Positions 24,408 to 31,344 of a DNA stretch of 39,786 nucleotides are shown one piece after another (the stretch's first letter is position 1; the number at the start of each line of letters is the position of its first letter). The notes beneath the pieces were generated by a model. It searched no databases. It had not been told where the DNA came from and worked only from the letters and a program-made list of their open reading frames with translations. The stretch comes from a virus: positions 1 to 39,786 of the IMG/VR virus record IMGVR_UViG_3300030060_006119, one strand, 5' to 3'. The position numbers and the translations under genes are program-made.

Positions 24408-26183
24408 ATGAAAACTTATGCACTCGACTACGAGACTTATTATGACAAGCGCTGTAGCATACGGACGCTCGGGCCTATGGGTTACTTTACCCACCCAGAT
24501 TTTGACGCCTACATGCTCACAGTCAAAGGGACTGACGGGACAGAATTTATTGGGCACCCCAAGGAGTTTAACTGGGATTTATTAATTGGTAATAGAGCGA
24601 TTAGTCACAACGCTGCTTTTGATGAAACCTTATATCTACATGGAGCTACCGAAGGATGGTGGCCGGAAGTTAAGCCCCTCGAATGGCACTGCACGGCCGA
24701 CTTGGCAGCGTATGTTCGGCTTCCTCGCTCTCTTAAAGGCGCGACTAATAAAGCATTTGGGATCGAAGTAGATAAAAGCACACGCGACAATATGAGCGGC
24801 AAGCGTTGGGAGAACATGACCGACGAGTTCCGCGAAGAGGTAAGTCGTTATGCTATGGTAGATGCCGAACTATGCCTTCGTTTATGGGAAGAATTTAGTG
24901 ATCAATGGCCCGACCATGAAAGAGAGATAAGTATTCTTAACCGAAAAATATCTCAAGGAGGTATCCCGATAGATACGTGCCTCCTCAAACAGCAACTAGA
25001 GGTAGTCAAAGAAAAGCTGTTTGAAGCGGAAGCAGCAATTCCTTGGCTCGGCAATAAGCCATTGTTAAGCCGTGCCGCATTTGACGAAGAGTGCCAAAAG
25101 GTAGGTATTGAGCCCCCAGCTAGTCTGGCAAAGACTAATCCAGAAAGTCAAAAGTGGATAGACTTCAATAGTCGAAAACACGATTGGATAGAAGCCACAC
25201 AAAACTGGAGAAGAATCAACGCGCTCAAAAAGAAGATAGAATCTTTTGATGTCGCTACAATGCCAGACGAACGGTATTACGGGGGCTTCATGTATTTCGG
25301 AGCGCACACCGGACGTTTCAGTGGAAGTGGTGGCAATCTGAACCTACAGAATCTTCCTAGAGAAGAAATGTTTGGGGCGAACCTTCGTCACTTAATATCA
25401 ACAAAAGAAGACAAGCGCTTAGTTGTGGCCGACTTGAGCCAGATTGAAGTCCGGACTCTTTGTTGGCTGGCAGGAGACAAACAGATGCTGGCTGAAATTG
25501 AAGAGACCGAAGACATATACGAAGCGTTTGCTATTCGTTTTGGTAGGTGGGCCAAAGAAAAAGGATCTTTGAAACAAGACCCTAAACTTCGGCACAAAGT
25601 TAAAGCTATGGTGTTGGGGTGCGGGTATGGCGCGGGCAAAAAGCGTTTCGCGGAAATGTCCGGCATGACTCAAAAAGAAGCTGACGCAGCTGTTGACTTG
25701 TATCGGGCGTCAATGGAAACAGTTACTCGCTTATGGCAGGATTATAATTCTGATATAAGGGGGGCTTACACTTTGTCAGATCAAAGTGTGCCCACTCCTT
25801 TTACTGTCGATCTTCCGAGCGGACGATCGCTAGACTATGGACTAATATCAGCGGATAAAGTTGAGGGGGGAAGGTTACAATACGTCGCTCATTTTCCAAA
25901 AGGGGCGAAGATGATTCCGATAAAACTATGGGGAGGATTTGTCGCAGAGAACGCATCGCAAGCGTTAGCCAGAGATATTTTTTCGGACATGCTTGTCAGA
26001 GTGAATGCAGCAGGCCATAAAATTATCATGCACGTCCACGATGAAATCGTTGTCGAAGCTGATGCTGATAAAGCAGAAACTGTTTTATCAGAACTATTGG
26101 ATATTATGTCTACTCCTCCGGATTGGATTACTGATATCCCTCTTGCTGCTGATGGGGCAATCTTAACTCGATACACTAAATGA
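24408..26183 (+). CDS. Family A DNA polymerase with 3'-5' exonuclease, Leu at the 762 equivalent
   Basis: 591 residues; replicates the phage genome. The N-terminal DnaQ-type exonuclease shows Exo I D-Y-E-T-Y (from residue 6), Exo II S-H-N-A-A-F-D-E and Exo III Y-A-M-V-D-A-E. The polymerase part has motif A A-D-L-S-Q-I-E-V-R, motif B R-H-K-V-K-A-M-V-L-G-C-G-Y-G and motif C H-V-H-D-E. The residue matching E. coli Pol I Phe762 is Leu403. Variation at this site among marine phages has been linked to polymerase speed and fidelity and proposed to track lifestyle. The gene follows a terminator, has no Shine-Dalgarno sequence, and its TGA overlaps the start of the primase gene (ATGA). Confidence 0.93.
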   Translation: MKTYALDYETYYDKRCSIRTLGPMGYFTHPDFDAYMLTVKGTDGTEFIGHPKEFNWDLLIGNRAISHNAAFDETLYLHGATEGWWPEVKPLEWHCTADLAAYVRLPRSLKGATNKAFGIEVDKSTRDNMSGKRWENMTDEFREEVSRYAMVDAELCLRLWEEFSDQWPDHEREISILNRKISQGGIPIDTCLLKQQLEVVKEKLFEAEAAIPWLGNKPLLSRAAFDEECQKVGIEPPASLAKTNPESQKWIDFNSRKHDWIEATQNWRRINALKKKIESFDVATMPDERYYGGFMYFGAHTGRFSGSGGNLNLQNLPREEMFGANLRHLISTKEDKRLVVADLSQIEVRTLCWLAGDKQMLAEIEETEDIYEAFAIRFGRWAKEKGSLKQDPKLRHKVKAMVLGCGYGAGKKRFAEMSGMTQKEADAAVDLYRASMETVTRLWQDYNSDIRGAYTLSDQSVPTPFTVDLPSGRSLDYGLISADKVEGGRLQYVAHFPKGAKMIPIKLWGGFVAENASQALARDIFSDMLVRVNAAGHKIIMHVHDEIVVEADADKAETVLSELLDIMSTPPDWITDIPLAADGAILTRYTK

Positions 26184-28333
26184 CATACCGATATATTAAA
26201 AATCTACGCAACTCTGACGCTCACAAGTCATCTGACTTGTCTAAACTTTCTCACCCTATCCCAGCCTTTAAAACAAAGGCAGAGTATCGTTCTTGGTGTG
26301 CGAACATAAATACAAACCATGTTTTTTACAGCGCCTTAGAAGGAAGAGCTCCGTCTAAAAGAATATCTGGAGAAAATCCAGTGAACAAAGTTCACGGCAT
26401 CGTAGCTGATTATGACGCACCTGTGAACTGGAATGGGATTGATGTTAAGATCGCCGCTATGTGCGGTAATAATCTCCCAACATGGAGGACTAAAACATAC
26501 AGCGGATACCTTCGTCTTGTGTGGGAGTTTGAATCGCCCCTTCCTATTTCGCCGGAGATGTTTGGGGAGTTTTCTAAACAGATAAAATCTATTCTTAACC
26601 TTAAAAAAATTACTGCAGGGTTTGACGAAACTTCATTGAACCCGTCCCAGTATTTTGAACTGGGGGTTGACTGGACAAAGATTGGCCCCCCGCTGCCAAA
26701 AGCAGTGTTCACTACAGCCCTGTTAAAAGCAGCAGAAAAATCGCCCCCTCAGTCCGGCGACACGCTTATCCCAATAGATGTTGTTTCAGATAAGGTTCTT
26801 TCTGACTACGGCCACAGATGGGTCGGAGACTTTGATATTGGGGCTCGCGGTCCCCTATTTTGGATCGACGATGGCATTGATAGAGAAGGGTGTCAGGTCT
26901 CAGAAGAGGGCATGATATGCTACTCCGATAGGGCCGGAAGAGGCTTTATGTCTTGGGCGGATATATTTGGGCAAAATTTTGTATCGGCCTACGAACAAAA
27001 GAAGATGGGGTCTTTACTCGATGAGTATTGGTTCAACGGCAAAAAGTTTTTCAAGCTGCTAGACAATATCGCGGTCGAAATACCCAGAGAACAACTCGTA
27101 TTAGAACTTAGACAAATGGGATTTTGCCCTAAGCAAAAGAAAGGCAAACCATTATCGGAAGTAGAAGCAGCTATTCTAGTAGTAAGCAATCAGAACAGGA
27201 TTACTGAAATTGCTCCGGTAGTCTTCTCGAAAGAGAGAATTGTAGAAGAAAGTGGAAATCGGATACTCAATACTTCAACCGTAGAACCAGTCGAGCCTGC
27301 TGAAGATGGCGACCCACAATATTGGCCGTTCATCCACGCATGGCTGCACCAACTTTTTGAGAACTCTACGTCTCGCCCCACGGTAGAATACTTCTTTGCG
27401 TGGCTAAAAAGATTTTATGAAGCGATACTAGAAAGAGAAACAAGACAGGGACAGGCGCTGATTTTAGTAGGGCCAACAAATAAAGGTAAAAGTTTACTAT
27501 CTAACCGAGTTATTTCTGGTCTTGTAGGGGGTTTTTCTGACGCATCTGACTACCTATCGGGCCACACAAAATTTAATAAAGACCTTGGTCGAGTCGCGTC
27601 GTGGGTTATTGATGACACCACCAGTGCGAGTTCTTTCCAAGATCAACGTAAAGCAACTGAGCTAATTAAGAGGGCTGTCGCAAACCCACGCATCGAGTAT
27701 ATGGCTAAGTATGCCGATTCTATTTCAATCCCATGGGCGGGCCGAGTTATCATGTCGTTGAATATGGACGCTAATAGCCTGTCTGTCATTCCCGCACTTG
27801 ATAGCAGTAATCGCGATAAACTAATGGCCCTGCGTGTTAGTGACAACGCTACTAGCAACTTTCCCCCAAACAAAATGTTGGAAGCGACAATTAAATCTGA
27901 GCTGCCTCACTTTGGTAAGTGGCTTCTTGATTGGAAGGTCCCTCAAGAAATCGAGTCTTATGGACGGTTTGGCGTGACGAGTTTTATTGACGTGTCGGTT
28001 TCTTCTGCAGCTTACGATAACTCAAGCCGGTCTGCCGTCGCAGAACTGGTCGAGTTCTTTGCAAAGAAATGCCGAGGACTTAACGACACGTTAAGAACGT
28101 GGGAGGGGACACTTACAGAGTTTCAAGTAACCCTCCACGATTTTAACAACGGAAGGAACGTCGGTATGTCCAACAATCTTGAGTTTGTTCGACGGGGGAT
28201 GTCTGCCTTGGAAGAAGCTGGCAAAGCTAACAGTAACATACGGCCCGTGAAATCTGTGGGGCAAGGAGGTGGGAAGGTGTGGACGATAAGCGTTGAAGAG
28301 AAATATGATATTCTTCCGGCTACAGTCTCATAA
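26180..28333 (+). CDS. Primase-helicase (AEP-like primase plus SF3-type helicase)
   Basis: 717 residues. The N-terminal ~170 residues resemble an archaeo-eukaryotic primase: G-I-V-A-D-Y-D (D77, D79) as the metal motif, then T-Y-S-G-Y-L-R and G-F-D-E further on. The C-terminal half has Walker A G-P-T-N-K-G-K-S (431-438), Walker B S-W-V-I-D-D-T (474-480) and a strand ending in M-S-L-N-M-D, in the manner of D5/SF3 phage helicases. It would prime and unwind DNA for the adjacent polymerase. The usual His of primase motif II is not obvious, so primase activity is less certain than helicase activity. It overlaps the polymerase at ATGA and ends across the stop of the converging nuclease gene. Confidence 0.8.
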   Translation: MTYRYIKNLRNSDAHKSSDLSKLSHPIPAFKTKAEYRSWCANINTNHVFYSALEGRAPSKRISGENPVNKVHGIVADYDAPVNWNGIDVKIAAMCGNNLPTWRTKTYSGYLRLVWEFESPLPISPEMFGEFSKQIKSILNLKKITAGFDETSLNPSQYFELGVDWTKIGPPLPKAVFTTALLKAAEKSPPQSGDTLIPIDVVSDKVLSDYGHRWVGDFDIGARGPLFWIDDGIDREGCQVSEEGMICYSDRAGRGFMSWADIFGQNFVSAYEQKKMGSLLDEYWFNGKKFFKLLDNIAVEIPREQLVLELRQMGFCPKQKKGKPLSEVEAAILVVSNQNRITEIAPVVFSKERIVEESGNRILNTSTVEPVEPAEDGDPQYWPFIHAWLHQLFENSTSRPTVEYFFAWLKRFYEAILERETRQGQALILVGPTNKGKSLLSNRVISGLVGGFSDASDYLSGHTKFNKDLGRVASWVIDDTTSASSFQDQRKATELIKRAVANPRIEYMAKYADSISIPWAGRVIMSLNMDANSLSVIPALDSSNRDKLMALRVSDNATSNFPPNKMLEATIKSELPHFGKWLLDWKVPQEIESYGRFGVTSFIDVSVSSAAYDNSSRSAVAELVEFFAKKCRGLNDTLRTWEGTLTEFQVTLHDFNNGRNVGMSNNLEFVRRGMSALEEAGKANSNIRPVKSVGQGGGKVWTISVEEKYDILPATVS

Positions 28334-28864
28334 AGAAGATGGGGATCGTAAAGCTGAGATCGGAATATGATATCCTGAAACTTTGTATTTGAATCCGTAA
28401 TCGTCTTCTTCTCCTTTACGCTTGAACTCTCCTTCAGCAATGAGTCTATTTTTTGTGACCCAGCCTAGCATCCACGCTCGGGTGAGGTCCTTACGGACGC
28501 GGACGAAAAAATAATGGCTTGCCTTGAGGGGCTTGCCTTCAGGACAAACTACAGAAGCGGTGTAGTGTGGGCGGGGTTTATCACAGCATGTCTTGGACTT
28601 TACGTCGATTTTTCTATTTCCAAGTAAGTAGTCATGCGTGAGGGAAAAATTTCCCACATACTTTGACTCTGGGAAAAGAAGCTCAAACCCAATCTCACCC
28701 AAGAAGCCAGTCATTCGACCAGCTCCACGGGTGAATGAATTAGGAAGCACCCCAAGATTTTGGCTTCTCTCGAAGGCCTGCTTGACGTTTTCAGAGTTCG
28801 GGATGAACTTAATAAGTTTGCTCCGTCCCTCTTTAGAAAATTGACGGGGCAGTTTTTTCTTCAT
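28328..28864 (-). CDS. PD-(D/E)XK nuclease-like protein, 178 residues
   Basis: The pattern G-F-L-G-E-I-G-F-E (E57) ... T-H-D-Y (D78) ... K-I-D-V-K-S-K (D87, K89) fits a small PD-(D/E)XK endonuclease fold; the strand H-Y-F-F-V-R-V follows as expected. Such stand-alone nucleases in phages degrade host DNA or resolve branches. Substrate is unknown. Its stop overlaps the end of the primase gene on the other strand by six bases. It is the last gene of the right-hand minus-strand operon. Confidence 0.6.
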   Translation of the reverse strand: MKKKLPRQFSKEGRSKLIKFIPNSENVKQAFERSQNLGVLPNSFTRGAGRMTGFLGEIGFELLFPESKYVGNFSLTHDYLLGNRKIDVKSKTCCDKPRPHYTASVVCPEGKPLKASHYFFVRVRKDLTRAWMLGWVTKNRLIAEGEFKRKGEEDDYGFKYKVSGYHIPISALRSPSSL

Positions 28865-29158
28865 CTACCAGAGATGCTTACACGCCCAATATCTTGCTGT
28901 AGTTTTGTCCTTTGCGGTGGCGCAATTATGCCGAGCTCTAAAGTTCGCTCGACGTTTTGGGTTCTTGTGCTTTCGGAAATCAGAATAATCTCGATGCCCG
29001 TAAGACACTTTTTTAATTTTGTCCCCTTGTTTGCCGAGGACAACAAACTTCTTCTTACTCCCTTTTGGAGCTCGTTTTGGTTTGTTGAACCCAGCAAACG
29101 TCTCGCCGAGATATGATATCCGACCAGAGGGCAAACGCTTGAATCGTTTGGAAGACAC
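28865..29158 (-). CDS. Small basic protein, DUF5754-like, 97 residues
   Basis: Begins at GTG overlapping the preceding TAG by one base (TAGTG). Strongly basic, with the C-terminal signature F-R-A-R-H-N-C ... T-A-R-Y-W-A-C-K recalling, from memory, DUF5754 proteins found in many phages. Two Cys and two His there could bind zinc. The function of the family is not known; likely DNA-associated or virion-packaged. Confidence 0.65.
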   Translation of the reverse strand: MSSKRFKRLPSGRISYLGETFAGFNKPKRAPKGSKKKFVVLGKQGDKIKKVSYGHRDYSDFRKHKNPKRRANFRARHNCATAKDKTTARYWACKHLW

Positions 29159-29331
29159 TACATCATGCCGCCTTTTGCGGCTTTCTTTTTAGCCATCTTC
29201 ATGGATGGTTTGCTATGACCAAAACCTTTGGCTTTCAGGGCCAAGTGTTCTTTTTTGTTCTTAGCCATAACAGCTTTTTTGCCGTCAGGCGAATACATCA
29301 TGTGTGGCTTAACTTCGTCTTTTCCTTTCAT
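29158..29331 (-). CDS. Very small basic Lys/Met-rich protein, 57 residues
   Basis: ATG at 29331, TAG at 29160-29158 overlapping the next start. Rich in Lys, Met and Ala, with P-H-M-M-Y-S-P-D-G near the N terminus and K-K-K-A-A-K-G-G-M-M at the end. Similar tiny basic genes sit beside structural genes in other phages. Function unknown. Confidence 0.55.
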   Translation of the reverse strand: MKGKDEVKPHMMYSPDGKKAVMAKNKKEHLALKAKGFGHSKPSMKMAKKKAAKGGMM

Positions 29332-29334
29332 GGT

Positions 29335-29613
29335 CTATTTTTTAGTTTTACGTTTTCGTTTTGAGGGAGATTTACCTGATGCCCTCAAAAATGCTCGGCG
29401 CTCTGCTTCTGTGTATTTAGCGCGGGTCTTGCCGCTGGCTTTGGCTTTACGCTTCCTCTTAGTTCCAGCCGCGTATTCAGAGGCAGACAAAGATTTTATC
29501 GCGGCGTCTGGCAAATATCGCTCTCCTGTTTCCGAAGACTTCTTGCCTGATTTGGTTCTCCACTTTTGCTTTGTCCAATTGCGGAGGGATTGTTGTGATT
29601 TTCGTAAAGCCAT
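29335..29613 (-). CDS. Small basic protein, 92 residues (K-W-T-K-Q-K-W type)
   Basis: Residues 10-45 contain R-N-W-T-K-Q-K-W-R-T-K-S-G-K and T-G-E-R-Y-L-P-D-A-A, a signature I recall from small phage proteins of unknown function. The rest is Lys/Arg-rich. It is adjacent to another basic protein whose signature (W-S-A-R-K-A-Q) I recall being joined to this one in a single protein elsewhere; the two may be halves of one unit. Confidence 0.65.
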   Translation of the reverse strand: MALRKSQQSLRNWTKQKWRTKSGKKSSETGERYLPDAAIKSLSASEYAAGTKRKRKAKASGKTRAKYTEAERRAFLRASGKSPSKRKRKTKK

Positions 29614-29618
29614 AATTT

Positions 29619-29810
29619 TTAATTACGGTATCCTCCACCAGCTTTTTTATATCTCAAACTTAGCAACTGCGCTTTACGCGCCGACCACACTCCACGAGGT
29701 CCGCCCTTTGAACCCGCTTTAATCCGCTGAAACAGCCGCTTTCGCATAGCTGGTTTCGTGTAGTTACCAGCTTCGTTGACGCGGGATTTAGATTTTTTCT
29801 TTTTAGCCAT
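29619..29810 (-). CDS. Small basic protein, 63 residues (W-S-A-R-K-A-Q type)
   Basis: ATG at 29810 overlaps the preceding TAA by one base (TAATG). The start M-A-K-K-K-K-S-K is basic; the core A-G-S-K-G-G-P-R-G-V-W-S-A-R-K-A-Q-L-L and end Y-K-K-A-G-G-G-Y match a widespread small phage protein known to me only as a conserved hypothetical. Probably DNA-binding. Confidence 0.65.
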   Translation of the reverse strand: MAKKKKSKSRVNEAGNYTKPAMRKRLFQRIKAGSKGGPRGVWSARKAQLLSLRYKKAGGGYRN

Positions 29811-30121
29811 TATACTTTGAATCTTTTGCAGAATCTTTCCCACGCAGGGAAGAACAGTTCTTCAATGCAGACTACCAAACTTTCTTCCTCGAAGGAATCC
29901 AATCTATCGAGTCCGCTAAAAGCAAGGCAAGCGTGGAGCATCTCATGTCGAACAGTTGTTTTCACGTCTGCGGGTTTTAAATTTTGATCAATGACTATCG
30001 TTTTACGTTCGTGTGAGTAGTATCCATAATATCCCTTTGAACGATTATTCTCATCGCTTAAATCTTCTTTGATTATCTTAACGGGAACTCCCGCTATGTG
30101 GATACTTTTGGGGAGGCTCAT
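29810..30121 (-). CDS. SprT-like small zinc metallopeptidase, 103 residues
   Basis: H-E-M-L-H (H59, E60, H63) with a following acidic stretch F-E-E-E-S is the zincin pattern of short SprT/ImmA-like phage proteins. Length is minimal for the fold. Its substrate is unknown; related domains cleave DNA-bound or regulatory proteins. It overlaps the amidase stop by four bases (ATGA), so it is expressed with lysis genes. Confidence 0.7.
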   Translation of the reverse strand: MSLPKSIHIAGVPVKIIKEDLSDENNRSKGYYGYYSHERKTIVIDQNLKPADVKTTVRHEMLHACLAFSGLDRLDSFEEESLVVCIEELFFPAWERFCKRFKV

Positions 30122-30675
30122 CCGTCTGCGAATTTATTTAAGGCTCTAGCATAAACCCCAGCTAGTTTTCCGCGATTGTTATTAATCATCATCCACTCTT
30201 CGCAGTTGCTCCCGAAGAACGGTTCTGCGATAACCGCTATGGGGCGCACTTTGCGGAGAAAATATGACCCACGTTGCTTGGCTGCTCTAGGCTTCGCTCC
30301 TCTGGATTTCATATCAGGATAAGATTTCTCCATCTCTTCCTTCAGGGCGTAAGCTAACTTGCTGCCACCTTTGCTGGCGTGCCAGTAAAGCCACTCATGC
30401 CCTTCAGCTTTTGGGGTGGCTGAGTTGAAGTGCAGCTCGACGACGGCATCTATATCGTCGTCGATAAGTTTTTGGGCGAGGTAATCAACAGCGCCAACAT
30501 AGGTGGGGTCTTTGTAGTCGTTGTAGATCACATAGTCCATAGTAAGAGCAGGGGCTATCCTACGAACTAAATCAGAGTTAAACGTAAACTCTGAAATAGA
30601 ATAACCAGACTCGCGAGAAGTCATGGCTCCTTCGTCTCCTTGACGAGAATGCCCTACTGCCAACCCAATCTTCAT
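30118..30675 (-). CDS. Endolysin, N-acetylmuramoyl-L-alanine amidase (Amidase_3)
   Basis: 185 residues. G-H-S (H9), an acidic site near residues 22-29, V-V-E-L-H-F-N-S (H82) and I-A-E-P-F-F (E151) are the zinc-binding and catalytic positions of Amidase_3 enzymes, which cut the amide bond between N-acetylmuramic acid and the peptide stem of peptidoglycan. No signal peptide is seen, so release needs a holin. The ATG overlaps the stop of the small membrane gene just upstream (ATGA), consistent with a lysis cassette. Confidence 0.85.
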   Translation of the reverse strand: MKIGLAVGHSRQGDEGAMTSRESGYSISEFTFNSDLVRRIAPALTMDYVIYNDYKDPTYVGAVDYLAQKLIDDDIDAVVELHFNSATPKAEGHEWLYWHASKGGSKLAYALKEEMEKSYPDMKSRGAKPRAAKQRGSYFLRKVRPIAVIAEPFFGSNCEEWMMINNNRGKLAGVYARALNKFADG

Positions 30676-30836
30676 TTATTAATCAAACGATAAAGGGATG
30701 CTATTCCTACCGCGATACCTACAACCAGTGATCCTACCCTCAACCAATACTCAAATTGCTCCTGCATACTTGTGACCAAACCTATGACGGGGGCGGCCAT
30801 TCCAATCAATGAGTCAAAGATGCGTGTGTTAATCAT
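30672..30836 (-). CDS. Holin candidate, 54 residues, two hydrophobic segments
   Basis: Short gene from ATG at 30836 (overlapping the upstream TGA) to TGA overlapping the amidase ATG. Hydrophobic segments lie at about 9-23 (S-L-I-G-M-A-A-P-V-I-G-L-V-T-S) and 34-49 (V-G-S-L-V-V-G-I-A-V-G-I-A-S-L-Y), with a charged hairpin between. Size, two-pass layout and direct coupling to the endolysin support a class II holin. Confidence 0.65.
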   Translation of the reverse strand: MINTRIFDSLIGMAAPVIGLVTSMQEQFEYWLRVGSLVVGIAVGIASLYRLINK

Positions 30837-31063
30837 TTGTTACCTATAATAATTGCTCTTCGATATGAGTAGTCGCTGTGGAATCTGTGATTCGGGCGAC
30901 CAACTAAGCTACCTTCGCAGAAGTGATACAACTCCCCTTCAATCAACGTGATCGTTGGGGGATCGAATAAGGCGCTCGCGTTCGCGTTTGATTCGTTGGG
31001 CAATCCTTTCGATCCGCAACTTGCTAGCAGGGCTGCCATCAGCGGCCAGCCTATCAAGCTCAT
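30833..31063 (-). CDS. Lipoprotein, candidate outer-membrane spanin (Rz1-like)
   Basis: 76 residues from ATG at 31063; an alternative ATG at 31120 adds 19. A hydrophobic stretch W-P-L-M-A-A-L-L-A-S-C ends in a lipobox (L-A-S-C, Cys16), so the mature part would be a short lipoprotein. The gene overlaps the preceding one in a different frame, as Rz1 genes do with Rz, and its stop overlaps the holin ATG. It lacks the proline richness common in Rz1, so the assignment is provisional. Confidence 0.5.
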   Translation of the reverse strand: MSLIGWPLMAALLASCGSKGLPNESNANASALFDPPTITLIEGELYHFCEGSLVGRPNHRFHSDYSYRRAIIIGNK

Positions 31064-31157
31064 CGTAAAGATCGTCGAGGCGCGTGTCACGCTTGAGTCG
31101 GATGTGTTCGATGTAAGCATTGAGGGCAGCGGTAAGGAGTCTGATGAATGCGCTCAC
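30939..31157 (-). CDS. Candidate inner-membrane spanin (Rz-like), 72 residues
   Basis: GTG start overlapping the upstream TGA (GTGA). A weakly hydrophobic N-terminal helix (F-I-R-L-L-T-A-A-L-N-A-Y) is followed by a charged coiled coil (R-L-D-D-L-Y-D-E-L-D ... R-I-A-Q-R-I-K-R). The lipoprotein gene starts inside it out of frame. Spanin pairs fuse inner and outer membranes at lysis. The membrane helix is weak, so it may instead be a cytoplasmic lysis-associated protein. Confidence 0.45.
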   Translation of the reverse strand: MSAFIRLLTAALNAYIEHIRLKRDTRLDDLYDELDRLAADGSPASKLRIERIAQRIKRERERLIRSPNDHVD

Positions 31158-31333
31158 TTACTTTTGGCCTTACCCACGTTAAGAGCGAGCCATGAAATGA
31201 CTGCTGAAGCGCGGGATACCCACTTATTGTCGCTTTCGTTTGGAGTCAGTGTAGCCACAAGAGAAGCTACGGCGATGACACTAGCTGCAATTTGAAGCAG
31301 GGTGTCTACGTTTTCAGTGATGTATTCGATCAT
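31154..31333 (-). CDS. Small membrane protein, holin- or antiholin-like, 59 residues
   Basis: From ATG at 31333 to TGA at 31156-31154. Residues 12-30 are hydrophobic (L-L-Q-I-A-A-S-V-I-A-V-A-S-L-V-A) and residues 39-52 are moderately so; the end is basic (V-G-K-A-K-S-K). It heads the lysis cassette and is coupled to the Rz-like gene. With another candidate holin downstream, one of the two may be an antiholin. Confidence 0.55.
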   Translation of the reverse strand: MIEYITENVDTLLQIAASVIAVASLVATLTPNESDNKWVSRASAVISWLALNVGKAKSK

Positions 31334-31344
31334 AAGGGTAAAAG

